Below, one piece after another: positions 6,694-15,983 of a stretch of 38,189 nucleotides of DNA. The translations under genes were made by a program, and so were the position numbers. Below the pieces are notes generated by a model. It saw only the letters and a program-made list of their open reading frames with translations. It searched no databases and was not told the origin of the DNA. Source of the DNA: Shewanella sp. TC10 (GTDB taxonomy: Bacteria; Pseudomonadota; Gammaproteobacteria; Enterobacterales; Shewanellaceae); assembly GCF_009663145.1 (NCBI RefSeq), contig NZ_VKHR01000051.1, forward strand, positions 1 to 38,189. The letters are read 5' to 3'. Position 1 is the stretch's first letter. Every line of letters begins with the position of its first letter.

Positions 6694-8244
6694 ATGAAAA
6701 AGCGTATTATCGCTTCAGCTATTTCTTTGGTATTGCTGGCAGGTTGTGCAGCTACCGAGCCTGCGGTTGATGTTGTGGGGACAGCAACAATCACAGGACC
6801 AATGGTTGAGCAAAATAATAAAAGTGCTATTGCTGCTACATCTTTACAAAGTGCAGATGCTGCAGCATTAAAAGATAAATTACTCACACTCCAAGATGGC
6901 GAAACGCTCGTCATTGATGCTGGAAAATATGCCAACCTTGGCAAGTTCGATATCAAAGCAAATAATGTCACGATTAAAGCGGCGAACCCTGGGGAAGTTT
7001 GGTTTACCGGTTTAGTACAGTTTAATCTTCGTGGTGACAATATTACCTTAGACGGTGTGGTATTTACCGATGGAGGCCCAGCAGAAAGAATGGGCGGTGT
7101 GGTCTTCCGTGGTGATAATAATACGCTAACTAATTCTACTTTCTACTTCTTCAATGATGACTACCTTTATCAGCCAGATGACAAACGAGCTGAATATCCA
7201 AAGTACTTATGGATTTCTTTATATGGAAAGCATAACAGCTTAATCAATAATACTTTTGAAGGTAAACATAAACGTGGCACCTTGATTGGCGTGCAGAAAA
7301 AGAAAGGCGATACCACGCCTGATCACCATACCATCAAAGGTAACCTTTTTTATAATCAGCAACATAACCAGTTTAATGAGTTCGATAACCCTGATGCGGT
7401 TCGTTATAACTCAAATAGCTGGGAAGCTATTCGTTTAGGTGATTCAAAAAGTTCTATTTACGCTTCTAAAACCTTAATTGAAGGCAACTTATTCCTCAAA
7501 TGTGACGGTGAAACTGAGTTAGTTTCTCTTAAATCTGGCGGCAATACATTAAGAGGTAATACCTTCGTTGATAACGCTTCGATGATTTCTTTGCGCCACG
7601 GAACGAATAACGTTGTCGAAGACAATGTGATTTTAGGTAATAACAAAAAGCAATCAGGCGGTATTCGCTTTTACGATGCAGGCCACATCATTCGCAATAA
7701 CTATATTGAGCGAGTAATGGGTACTGGTGACGTCCGTGGTGGTATCGCTGTGAACACAGGTATTACAGATGTCGCTAATGGCGAGACCCTAGATAACGAT
7801 GTCAAAGGGAAAGAGCTAAATAAGCAAGCGACTCCTTATAAGGTTAGCATCGAAAACAACACTATTGTCGACTCTCGTCAAAACATTCTTTACTCCACCA
7901 AAACGCACCGTGTCAGCCTATATGACAACGCAAAAGTCAGCACCATATTTGCAGGAACAGATATCAGTTTTAAGAACAATCTGTCTTATGCAAAAGCGTC
8001 TAGAACACTGACTTTGAAAGGCAACGATAGTGTAGCGCCGCTAATTAATCCAACCTACGAGAATGACTTATATTATGGCCCAGTGTCAGGTATTGAACTT
8101 CCGTGGGATGGAGTTATTTACCGTAATCCTAAGCTACAACGTGCTGAAAATGGCTTGCTAGAAGCAACCAATTTTGATGGTGGCGCAAAAGGCTTAAAAG
8201 TTTTAACCACTCAAGATACAGGCGCTAGTTACCGTATCAAATAA
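6694..8244 (+). CDS. PL6 alginate (poly-mannuronate) lyase, lipoprotein
   Basis: The protein has 516 residues. The ATG at 6694 is preferred over the upstream GTG because AAAGGGGAAAG directly precedes it and MKKRIIASAIS...LLAGC is a proper lipoprotein signal with lipobox LLAGC. The rest is a right-handed beta-helix of the chondroitinase B / PL6 type. The active-site block ETELVSLKSGGN supplies calcium ligands Glu273 and Glu275 and the Bronsted base Lys280; ISLRHG supplies Arg301 as the acid. The 21-residue Lys-Arg spacing equals that of the characterised PL6 enzyme AlyGC (K220/R241). Only one helix domain is present, unlike the two-domain members. Location is predicted to be the outer membrane. 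It is the first gene of an operon with the triple-repeat lipoprotein and KdgM. Confidence 0.92.
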   Translation: MKKRIIASAISLVLLAGCAATEPAVDVVGTATITGPMVEQNNKSAIAATSLQSADAAALKDKLLTLQDGETLVIDAGKYANLGKFDIKANNVTIKAANPGEVWFTGLVQFNLRGDNITLDGVVFTDGGPAERMGGVVFRGDNNTLTNSTFYFFNDDYLYQPDDKRAEYPKYLWISLYGKHNSLINNTFEGKHKRGTLIGVQKKKGDTTPDHHTIKGNLFYNQQHNQFNEFDNPDAVRYNSNSWEAIRLGDSKSSIYASKTLIEGNLFLKCDGETELVSLKSGGNTLRGNTFVDNASMISLRHGTNNVVEDNVILGNNKKQSGGIRFYDAGHIIRNNYIERVMGTGDVRGGIAVNTGITDVANGETLDNDVKGKELNKQATPYKVSIENNTIVDSRQNILYSTKTHRVSLYDNAKVSTIFAGTDISFKNNLSYAKASRTLTLKGNDSVAPLINPTYENDLYYGPVSGIELPWDGVIYRNPKLQRAENGLLEATNFDGGAKGLKVLTTQDTGASYRIK

Positions 8245-8283
8245 TAACAAGATGAACGTTAAACTCATTAATGGGGCAGTAAA

Positions 8284-10848
8284 ATGAGAATTAAAAAATT
8301 ATCGGCTTTAGTGGCCATTGCTTTATCGACAAGTTTATTAGCGGGTTGTGATTTTTATGATGAACCTCCAGGGGATGGTGGTACTGATCCTGGGCTACCG
8401 CCAGTTGAAACTCCTGATGTTGCTGATGTAGTGGCATCTAGTGGCGCCGAGCTACTTGCAGCTATTGATACAGCAGAAGCGGGCGATGTTATCGGTTTGA
8501 ATATTGCTGGCACATTTGAAAACGTCGGCATTATCGTTATCGATAAAGCAATTACCTTAATCACCTCAGATGCTGATGGCGCGATTGATGATCCAGTTGC
8601 TGGGGAGCAAGCTGTATTCACAGGTGCTGTGTGTATTGATATTCCAACAGAAGCCGCTGAAACATTACGTGGTGGCAGCCAAGCTCGCGTTTCAAACATT
8701 GGCTTTGAAAATATCATCATGGATAGCTGTGGCTTAGGTGAAAGCACCTCTAATTCAATTATTAATATCGGTAAAGTCGGTAAGGATAAAACCCCAGTAA
8801 TACTCGATAATTTATCGTTTGATGGAACGGGAAATCAAGAATCAAGCAGTGACAGCGCTGCTTGGGTATATTCTCGTGGTCTAGTGAACATTTCTGACAG
8901 TGTATTTACCAATAAATCAACTGATGCGCAGAGCATGTTATACCTGAACTGCGGTAGCTCAGCCTCACGTGGTGGTAGCTACGCCAATGATCTTGGCTCG
9001 ATTATGACAGGCAACACCTTTGCACTGGCTGAAATCAATGCAAATGATGCAACCAAAGCGGCCACAATTGGCGTACCTAGTAATTTAGGCCAAGAGAATA
9101 AGAATTGTGCCGCAACATTTACTGACAACACCTTTGAAAAGTTTGGTTTCTTAATTAGTGAATCAAGTGACCAGTCAACTGCACTTTATGATGTATTTGG
9201 CGATACAACTGAGTCTGATAACACTTTACCTGATGGTGATACCGACCCAGGTCTTCCACCAGTGGATCCAGGTGTCGTTAAAACTGTTGATGAACTTCTT
9301 GCTGCAATTGATGCCGCAAGTGCAGGTACTGTCATCAGTCTTGATGTGGAAGGTGATTTTGCCAATGCAGGTTATATCGCAATAAATAAAGCGATTACTT
9401 TGCAATCTACTGATGCTGAAGGTGTGATTAGTGATACAGAGCAAGCGGTATTCTCAGGCGCTGTATGTATCGATATTCCAACCGAAGCCGCTGAAGAACT
9501 ACGTGGTGGCAATCAAGCCAAAATCTCTAATATTGGCTTTGAAAATATCGTGATGAGCGATTGTGGTATGGGCGAAAGCACTTCAACGTCAATCATTAAC
9601 ATCGGTAAAGTCGGTAAAGATAAAACGCCAGTGCTGCTTGAAGGTTTAGCATTTGATGGTAGTGGCTTTGAAGAATCTACAGGTGAGAGTGATGCTTGGG
9701 TTTATTCGCGTGGTTTAGTGGACATTACTGATTCAGTATTTGCCAACAAATCAGCCGATGCGCAAAACATTGTTTATCTAAACTGTGGTAGTTCAGCATC
9801 TCGTGGTGGCAGTAATAGTGACCCTCGTGGTTCAGTTATTTCTGGTAGCACATTCGGTTTAGCTGCTGAAAATACTTCTGGGATGACCATTGCTGCCACT
9901 ATCGGTGTGCCAAGTAACTTAGGCCAAGACGATAAAAACTGTGGTGCTGAATTTAGCGATAATACTTTCGATAACTTCAATGAACTTATCAGTGAAACTA
10001 ACGACATTTCAACTGCACTTTACGACGTGTTTGGTGATACTACTGAGTCAAATAACACTGTAACTGGTGGCACTGAACCTGAGCCAACGTATCCTGAAAA
10101 TGTTGAAGAAGTGAATGCAGCTATTCAAGCAGCAACTGCAGGTAGCACGATTACTTTGGGCGCAAGTTTTGAGTACTCATCTGGTGTTATCACCATCGAC
10201 AGAGCGATTACATTAACCGGTCAAGAAGGCGCTGCTATTTCCGGTAGTGCTTGTATTGATGTGATTGACGGTGCGGCGGGTGCACAAATCACAAACATCA
10301 CGTTCAACAATGACGCCATCGTTAAATGTGGGGCGACAGGTGATGCCAAAGAAGCTGTGATTAACATCCAAAAAGTGGGTGAAGATAACATGCCGATAGT
10401 GCTCGATAACCTTTCATTTGATGCATCTGGAATTACAGAGCAAGACCAAATCGAAAACAAAGGGGCTTGGATCCGCTCATACGGTTTCATTAACCTAACG
10501 GGCAGCACATTCCTATCTCAAAGCCGTAATCTTCAAAATGACATGGTGAAACTGACTTGTAGTTCAAGTAAGGGACGCATGGGCACCTTGGTTGATGGCA
10601 ATACCTTTAGCATCATCGGTGACGGTAATAAAGAAACCGCTGCAGTTAAAATTGGTGATTCAACTGGCGGGGCTATTAAAAATGACGAGAACGAGAATAA
10701 CTGTGCTGTCACTGTCAGTAATAACACCTTCAACGATTACACCCTAGAAGCTGTTAATGACGTAGGTAGTGGCGAACGTGATGCCGCAATATTCGCGCGT
10801 TTACCTGAAGAAAGTACCAATGTCTTCACGGATAACACTCACAACTAA
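8284..10848 (+). CDS. Lipoprotein of three tandem beta-helix-like repeats, function unknown
   Basis: The protein has 854 residues, a lipobox SLLAGC (Cys22), a Gly/Pro/Asp-rich tether, then three homologous units at about 52-315, 332-593 and 606-854. Each begins with a pectin-lyase-like N-cap (ELLAAIDxAxAGxVI...AITL) and continues with short strand-turn repeats (NISDSVFTNKS, TFTDNTFEKF). Units 1 and 2 are nearly identical in blocks such as CIDIPTEAAE, NIGKVGKDKTPV, LNCGSSASRGGS and IGVPSNLGQ, while unit 3 is shorter and diverged. Four Cys recur per unit, suggesting disulfides outside the cytoplasm. I do not see the PL6 Glu/Lys/Arg catalytic block. Its position, 39 bases after the PL6 gene and before kdgM, implies an alginate-related role such as substrate capture. 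A new lyase or a pseudo-enzyme is also possible. Confidence 0.8.
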   Translation: MRIKKLSALVAIALSTSLLAGCDFYDEPPGDGGTDPGLPPVETPDVADVVASSGAELLAAIDTAEAGDVIGLNIAGTFENVGIIVIDKAITLITSDADGAIDDPVAGEQAVFTGAVCIDIPTEAAETLRGGSQARVSNIGFENIIMDSCGLGESTSNSIINIGKVGKDKTPVILDNLSFDGTGNQESSSDSAAWVYSRGLVNISDSVFTNKSTDAQSMLYLNCGSSASRGGSYANDLGSIMTGNTFALAEINANDATKAATIGVPSNLGQENKNCAATFTDNTFEKFGFLISESSDQSTALYDVFGDTTESDNTLPDGDTDPGLPPVDPGVVKTVDELLAAIDAASAGTVISLDVEGDFANAGYIAINKAITLQSTDAEGVISDTEQAVFSGAVCIDIPTEAAEELRGGNQAKISNIGFENIVMSDCGMGESTSTSIINIGKVGKDKTPVLLEGLAFDGSGFEESTGESDAWVYSRGLVDITDSVFANKSADAQNIVYLNCGSSASRGGSNSDPRGSVISGSTFGLAAENTSGMTIAATIGVPSNLGQDDKNCGAEFSDNTFDNFNELISETNDISTALYDVFGDTTESNNTVTGGTEPEPTYPENVEEVNAAIQAATAGSTITLGASFEYSSGVITIDRAITLTGQEGAAISGSACIDVIDGAAGAQITNITFNNDAIVKCGATGDAKEAVINIQKVGEDNMPIVLDNLSFDASGITEQDQIENKGAWIRSYGFINLTGSTFLSQSRNLQNDMVKLTCSSSKGRMGTLVDGNTFSIIGDGNKETAAVKIGDSTGGAIKNDENENNCAVTVSNNTFNDYTLEAVNDVGSGERDAAIFARLPEESTNVFTDNTHN
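8437..10845 (+). repeat. Three tandem ~260-codon internal repeats in the beta-helix lipoprotein gene
   Basis: The units lie at about 8437-9228, 9279-10062 and 10102-10845. Units 1 and 2 share long stretches of near-identical protein sequence and are joined by a TDPGLPPV linker that also occurs in the N-terminal tether (near 8386 and 9241), so unit plus linker was probably duplicated together. Unit 3 lost about 15 residues and most of the identity. Confidence 0.85.
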
Positions 10849-10885
10849 CATTTCAAAGAATTGTAAGTTAATTGATATTGATAAG

Positions 10886-10904
10886 GCGTGTGCCAGGCAC
10901 ACGC
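10886..10904 (+). other. Intercistronic hairpin before kdgM
   Basis: GCGTGTGCC and GGCACACGC are perfect 9-base inverted copies separated by one base, realistically folding as a 7-bp stem with a 5-base loop. No U-tract follows, so it is not a standard terminator. It may block 3' exonucleases or adjust expression of kdgM relative to the upstream lipoproteins. Confidence 0.5.
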
Positions 10905-10939
10905 TGGGTATTTAACTACCTACAGGAAAATATTTTAAG

Positions 10940-11713
10940 ATGAAAAAATCAATTTTAGCCTTGAGCGTATTAAGTTTAGTGAGTGGTTCAGCTTTAATCA
11001 GTAGCTCTGCATCAGCTAATAGCACCATCACTATGAAGTGGGAACACAAAGTCGTTGATGGCCGTACTGACCGTCCTAAAGTCGAATTTAGTCATAGAAT
11101 GGACAATGGTTTCATGTTTGGCTTTGAGCAAGTATGGCAATACGATCGTAGTAAGACTGAACTGGAAACAGGTTATGCACCTGATCAATATGAGTTCACG
11201 ATCAAAACCGGTTACCGTCATCGTTGGGGCGATCGTAACGAACATGAAGTTGGGCCAATCCTTGATTATCAAATCAAAGAGAATGCTAAGAAAATTCGTT
11301 ATGGTGCTTTCTATGGTTACCGTTTAACCGAAAATTTCCGTATGAAGGTTCGTGCTCGCTACTCTGAAGATTTAGATCGTTTAAGTCTTAGTAGCGGCGT
11401 TTACGATGACGCTGTGGGTAAAGAAATGCGTTACGATCTTTGGCTAACTTATACATGGAATGATTTCCGATTTGTGTGGGATGCTATTTACAAAGACAAG
11501 TTAGATGACAACGTGTTTGACAACAATAAAGGCAATGTTTGGGAGCACGAGTTAAGTGCTGAGTATCGTTTACCTGATGCGCGTGCCCATGCTTTTTACG
11601 GCAAGTTTAAGTACAAAGCAGAGCTATTGAAAAACAGCCACTTAAACAGTGACTACGATTGGTATGGTAAGCGTGATAATGCAGTTGAAATTGGTTATAA
11701 ATACCGATTCTAA
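10940..11713 (+). CDS. KdgM-family oligosaccharide porin
   Basis: The protein has 257 residues with a signal peptide (MKKSILALSVLSLVSGSALISSSASA, cut after ASA) and a 12-strand-type beta-barrel rich in aromatic girdles and Arg/Lys, ending in the outer-membrane signature KYRF. The KdgM family (oligogalacturonate-specific monomeric porins) passes acidic oligosaccharides produced by polysaccharide lyases. Next to PL6 and PL7 lyases the likely substrate is oligo-alginate. The basic residues facing the lumen fit an anionic sugar. It lies 91 bases after the triple-repeat lipoprotein gene and before a strong terminator, so it is the last gene of the alginate operon. A Shine-Dalgarno (AGGAAAA) is about 11 bases from the ATG, rather distant. 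Confidence 0.88.
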   Translation: MKKSILALSVLSLVSGSALISSSASANSTITMKWEHKVVDGRTDRPKVEFSHRMDNGFMFGFEQVWQYDRSKTELETGYAPDQYEFTIKTGYRHRWGDRNEHEVGPILDYQIKENAKKIRYGAFYGYRLTENFRMKVRARYSEDLDRLSLSSGVYDDAVGKEMRYDLWLTYTWNDFRFVWDAIYKDKLDDNVFDNNKGNVWEHELSAEYRLPDARAHAFYGKFKYKAELLKNSHLNSDYDWYGKRDNAVEIGYKYRF

Positions 11714-11740
11714 TTAGGCTTAACGGTATTCAATAACATA

Positions 11741-11772
11741 AACCGATGGTGTGGTAGCACCATCGGTTTTTT
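11741..11772 (+). terminator. Rho-independent terminator of the alginate operon
   Basis: A perfect 10-bp stem ACCGATGGTG / CACCATCGGT with a 6-base loop is followed by a run of six T, 28 bases after the kdgM stop. Confidence 0.92.
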
Positions 11773-12155
11773 AATATCTTCAATCTGGTGTTGTTCATTT
11801 ATGATGAGATTAATTGAACGATAGGGCTTTACTCTATTTTGCTTAGTTTGTTAGCAAAGAAATGACTTTAAAAAGACATTCAATTTGAAGCTTTTAACTA
11901 TCACTATATAAAGAATTAGATTTCTGATGATTTAAGGGGAATTGACCATGATTCTATGGTGATAATTTGCTATGTTTTAGAAGTCATTAATAAACGCAAA
12001 AAATGACATATTTTTTAACGATTGATGTAGGTTATTCATGTGCTTAACAATACCTTCCTGATAATATGCATTAACTGAACGACAAATAAACTAAAGTAGC
12101 GCCTCTCCATTTTCTTATATCAACGACGCTATTGAGTAAAACCAAAGGGATTTCA
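11773..12155 (+). promoter_or_regulatory. Leader and promoter region of the hybrid kinase gene
   Basis: These 383 AT-rich bases hold no credible gene. One clear dyad, ACCAT-gattct-ATGGT, lies at 11945-11960. The region must contain the kinase promoter, but I see no convincing -35/-10 pair. Confidence 0.35.
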
Positions 12156-15100
12156 ATGAAATCGACTGAGCCAGATTTACATCTAAAATCGCTTATTCAA
12201 CGAAAGTATAACCGAGCCGTTTTTTATACCTACATTGGCGTTATCGTGATGGCGCTTCTGTCCGCTTGGATGCTGTTTGAACGTCAAAAAACGCAATTGA
12301 TTAAAGAGCGTGAAGAGCAGGTTTTACGTCATGTACTGCAAATTGATTTATTGCTTGAGTCCAGTATCCGAGCGGTAAAAAGCTTACGTAATGTGGCCGT
12401 GGATAATTTGCGTCTGGGTGAATTAGTCCGTAAAGATCGGTTACCTCAGTATGAAAAATTCAATGAAGATGGTCAGTTTTTTACCTTGGAGCCTAGCTAT
12501 GCCATTAGCGGTGAGCCATTTACCAATATGGGACGCATCACAGGCATGGGATCCCTTGATGGCCGCAGCGACACTTTTTATCAAGAATTAGAAATGCTGT
12601 TTGAGCTGTCGTTGTCTTTTCCGGTTGCCAAGGAAGCAGCGCCAAAAGCCTCATCAATTTATTACATTTCCAAACAACGCATTATGTCTTCATTTCCTTG
12701 GCCAACCAATGAGTCAAGGTTCAGAGAAGAACTGCTAAACAAAAAGCAATTCCAGCTAGCGACTCCTGCAATGAACCCACAGCGCAGTGTATTCTGGCGT
12801 GAGGCTTACGTAGATGCAGCCGATCAAGGTTTGTTAACCACACTAGGTTTACCAGTTTACCTTGAAGATGATTTTATCGGTTCTATCAACTTAGATATGA
12901 CATTGGCATCCCTTGCTAAACAGATGCGAATGTACTTTAAAATGCCGGGTACGGTGATATTGCTGGACCAATACAACAATATTCTGTCTCACAGTGACTT
13001 TGATGCAAGTGATATGAACCGTGTTTATCATATCAGTCAACGTATTCCGTCTGAGCTGCATTCGTTACCTGAATCTGAACTGTTTGATGCCCATGATGGC
13101 ATATTACGTAACGGTTACTACATTCACTCGGTCGCGTTGCAAAACCCACCTTGGCGTTTGCTGTATTTACAAGATGAAGATCTTTTGTTCGAGGATGCAT
13201 GGGATAAATTAAAACTGACATTTTTACTAGTGGTATTAGCCTTGTCAGTGTTAGTGACCATAGTGCATTGGCAAACTCGTCGTTCTTTCGTTAATCCGGC
13301 ATCTCGCTTACTGACTCACTTAGAGGAATGTTCTCGTGAGCCTATCGCTGCGCCGAAAAAAATCACCGAAGGGTGGGAGCCTTGGTTCTTACTGGTGAGC
13401 CGAATTTTTGAAGAAAATAAACAATACACCCGCCACTTAGCCGAACAAAATAAACGCCTAGATAACTTGGTCGCACGCCGTACTCAGAGGCTGCGTGATA
13501 CGACTGAGCGGCGAGAGCGAGAATTTGCATTGCTGCGGTCTTTGATTGACTCAATTCCTGAGGCGATTGTTTATAAAGATAAAGAAGGTAAGTATTTAGG
13601 CTGTAACAAATCTGCTGAATACATGCTTGGCTGCAAAGAGAATGAAATGGTCGGGCAGTTGTCACTGGAGACAACTCATGATCAAGGCGCTCGGATCCGT
13701 GAAGAAGATCAGAAAGTTCTCAGTGATAGATCTTTACTTCGCTATCAAGAAAAAGTCGATATCGGTGGTAAAACCGTATTACTCGATACGCTGAAACTGC
13801 CTTTCTACAATCGTCGTGGTGAGCTATTAGGGCTTATTTCGGTGTGGCGTGACGTGACGCGTGAGTATGAGTCTGCTGAGCAATTACGTTTATCTGAAGA
13901 ACGTTATCATTTAGCAATGGATGCGGTAGAAGATGGCCTATGGGATTGGTATTTAGATTCAGAGCAGCTTATTTGTAACCCAGCGTTTTATTCAATGCTA
14001 GGTTATAAACCTAATGAGTTCCCAGCACTGATTTCATCAACGGATGCACTGATTCACCCTGACGATCGCATGCGAGTTGAAGAGTACCGTAGTGGTTATG
14101 CGAAAAAACCTGAAGGCACATACGAGATTGAGTATCGGATGCGAGCTAAATCAGGTGAATACCATTGGGTGCTTTCTCGTGGTCGTGCGGTAGAGTTTGC
14201 GGATGATGGTCAGTCAAAACGTATGCTGGGTACTCACAAAGACATTACCCGTCAAAAGAGTAACGAAGTCGCCTTGTTAGAGGCGAAACAAGATGCAGAA
14301 CTTGCCAATATGTATAAGAGTGAATTCTTGGCCAATATGAGTCATGAAATTCGTACTCCTATGAACGCAATTATTGGTATGTTGCAGTTAGCTCAGCGCA
14401 CACAATTGACGCCACAGCAGCAAGATTATCTCAATAAGGCGGGGTTCTCAGCTCAGTCACTGCTGCGGATTATTAATGACATCTTGGATTTCTCTAAAAT
14501 TGAAGCAGGTAAATTAGAGTTAGAGCGAGTGTCATTCCCACTGGATAAAGTACTCGATCATGTCATTGATATGAACGCGCAAAAAGCACAAGAAAAAGGC
14601 GTGGAATTACTGCTTTATGCCCCTGTTACCGCTGGTTTGATCTTGAACGGCGATCCTCTTCGTTTAGGACAGGTGCTGGTTAATTTACTGTCTAACGCGG
14701 TTAAGTTTACCCAAAATGGTGAAATTGAACTGGGTTGTGAAGATGTGGGTGAGCGTGACCACCGCATTACTCTTAAATTCTGGGTACGCGATACTGGTAT
14801 CGGTATTAGCAAAGAGCAGCAAGCTAAGTTGTTTGATGCCTTCTCACAAGCAGATGGCTCAACAACACGTAAATATGGAGGCACTGGCTTAGGCTTATCT
14901 ATTAGTAAACATTTGGTGTCCTTAATGGGCGGCACTATGGAAGTCTCATCTGAGCCAAATCAAGGCAGTACTTTTAGCTTTAATATTAGCTTTGAAATTG
15001 CCGAAGAGAATGTCGTTGCGCCGCTAGTCGTGCCAGAGCAATTGAATAACTTAACCACCTTAGTGGTTGATGATAATCCAAGTGCATTGCAAATATACTC

Positions 15101-15860
15101 AACGGTAATGCGTGACTTTAGCTTTGGGGTTAAAACCGCTCAAAGTGGCGCAGAAGCACTGGAAGTATTAGCCCATTCATCAGTGGACTTATTGTTACTT
15201 GATTGGATGATGCCTGAAATGGGCGGCGCTGATGTTGTCGATATTATTGATGAAATGGTTGCGGATGGTCGCCTTAAGAAACGACCTGTGATTATTTTAA
15301 TGACCGCTTATTCTGCTGAGCCTTTAGAGTCTGAGTTTGATGAAAGTCGAGTGTTTGCCATTTTACAGAAACCATTTAAAGCGTCGGCATTGTTTGATGA
15401 GATCATTGGCGCCTTTGCTACTGAGCCTAAGTTAAACGTAGCCCCTGTTGTTGAGGAAGATCCTGAACAGGTTAAAGAGGCTGGTTTGGTATTGTTAGTG
15501 GAAGATAACTTCATTAACCAACAAGTCGCGACAGAGTTACTCAAAAGTGCTGGTTATGAAGTTGTATTAGCTGATAACGGCCAGATAGCTTTAGATATCA
15601 TCGACACTAAACCGTTTGATGCGGTATTAATGGATATTCAAATGCCTGTAATGGATGGCTTAACTGCAGCTCAAGAACTGCGTAAGCGTTACAGCAGTGA
15701 GCAAATGCCGATTATTGCCATGACAGCCCATGCAATGTCGGGTGATAGAGAAAAGAGCCTAAAAGCAGGTATGAACGCCCATATTACAAAACCAATTGTG
15801 CTTAATGAGTTGTTTGATTCGTTAGAACATTGGATAGATTATAAGAATAGCCATAAGTAA
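12156..15860 (+). CDS. Hybrid sensor histidine kinase (periplasmic sensor, 2 PAS, HisKA, HATPase, 2 REC)
   Basis: The protein has 1234 residues from the ATG at 12156, chosen over an in-frame TTG at 12132 because AAAGGGA sits 5 bases before the ATG. TM1 (about 22-41) and TM2 (about 351-372) flank a 310-residue periplasmic domain of probable double-Cache type. Then come a linker coiled coil (about 420-455), PAS 1 (about 460-575), PAS 2 with PAC (about 582-705), HisKA with phospho-acceptor His730 (MSHEIRTP), and HATPase_c with NLLSNAVKF, DTGIGI and GTGLGLSI boxes. Receiver 1 (Asp1016) and receiver 2 (Asp1160, MDIQMPVMDG) finish the protein. No Hpt domain or output regulator is encoded nearby, so phosphotransfer must use a partner elsewhere. 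Proximity to the alginate genes is suggestive only, because a strong terminator separates them. Confidence 0.93.
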   Translation: MKSTEPDLHLKSLIQRKYNRAVFYTYIGVIVMALLSAWMLFERQKTQLIKEREEQVLRHVLQIDLLLESSIRAVKSLRNVAVDNLRLGELVRKDRLPQYEKFNEDGQFFTLEPSYAISGEPFTNMGRITGMGSLDGRSDTFYQELEMLFELSLSFPVAKEAAPKASSIYYISKQRIMSSFPWPTNESRFREELLNKKQFQLATPAMNPQRSVFWREAYVDAADQGLLTTLGLPVYLEDDFIGSINLDMTLASLAKQMRMYFKMPGTVILLDQYNNILSHSDFDASDMNRVYHISQRIPSELHSLPESELFDAHDGILRNGYYIHSVALQNPPWRLLYLQDEDLLFEDAWDKLKLTFLLVVLALSVLVTIVHWQTRRSFVNPASRLLTHLEECSREPIAAPKKITEGWEPWFLLVSRIFEENKQYTRHLAEQNKRLDNLVARRTQRLRDTTERREREFALLRSLIDSIPEAIVYKDKEGKYLGCNKSAEYMLGCKENEMVGQLSLETTHDQGARIREEDQKVLSDRSLLRYQEKVDIGGKTVLLDTLKLPFYNRRGELLGLISVWRDVTREYESAEQLRLSEERYHLAMDAVEDGLWDWYLDSEQLICNPAFYSMLGYKPNEFPALISSTDALIHPDDRMRVEEYRSGYAKKPEGTYEIEYRMRAKSGEYHWVLSRGRAVEFADDGQSKRMLGTHKDITRQKSNEVALLEAKQDAELANMYKSEFLANMSHEIRTPMNAIIGMLQLAQRTQLTPQQQDYLNKAGFSAQSLLRIINDILDFSKIEAGKLELERVSFPLDKVLDHVIDMNAQKAQEKGVELLLYAPVTAGLILNGDPLRLGQVLVNLLSNAVKFTQNGEIELGCEDVGERDHRITLKFWVRDTGIGISKEQQAKLFDAFSQADGSTTRKYGGTGLGLSISKHLVSLMGGTMEVSSEPNQGSTFSFNISFEIAEENVVAPLVVPEQLNNLTTLVVDDNPSALQIYSTVMRDFSFGVKTAQSGAEALEVLAHSSVDLLLLDWMMPEMGGADVVDIIDEMVADGRLKKRPVIILMTAYSAEPLESEFDESRVFAILQKPFKASALFDEIIGAFATEPKLNVAPVVEEDPEQVKEAGLVLLVEDNFINQQVATELLKSAGYEVVLADNGQIALDIIDTKPFDAVLMDIQMPVMDGLTAAQELRKRYSSEQMPIIAMTAHAMSGDREKSLKAGMNAHITKPIVLNELFDSLEHWIDYKNSHK

Positions 15861-15871
15861 TAAGCGTTAAT

Positions 15872-15918
15872 CGGCAGCGCTAGTGTAGTGCTAGTGTAGT
15901 GCTAGTGTAGTGCTGCCG
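15872..15918 (+). repeat. Three 11-bp tandem repeats inside the loop of a hairpin
   Basis: GCTAGTGTAGT occurs three times exactly (15879-15889, 15890-15900, 15901-15911). The array is bracketed by inverted arms CGGCAGC (15872-15878) and GCTGCCG (15912-15918), followed by TTTG. It starts 12 bases after the kinase stop. The simplest reading is a terminator hairpin whose loop was expanded by slippage. Confidence 0.85.
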
Positions 15919-15983
15919 TTTGTATTAACTTGCTTGATACTTGAACATTAAACAGCCTTATTTATCGATTTGGAGATAGCTAA

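Noticed and set aside
9158..9444. Open frames on both strands inside the triple-repeat gene
   Set aside because: They are shadows of the strong coding frame, which carries the signal peptide and the internal repeats.
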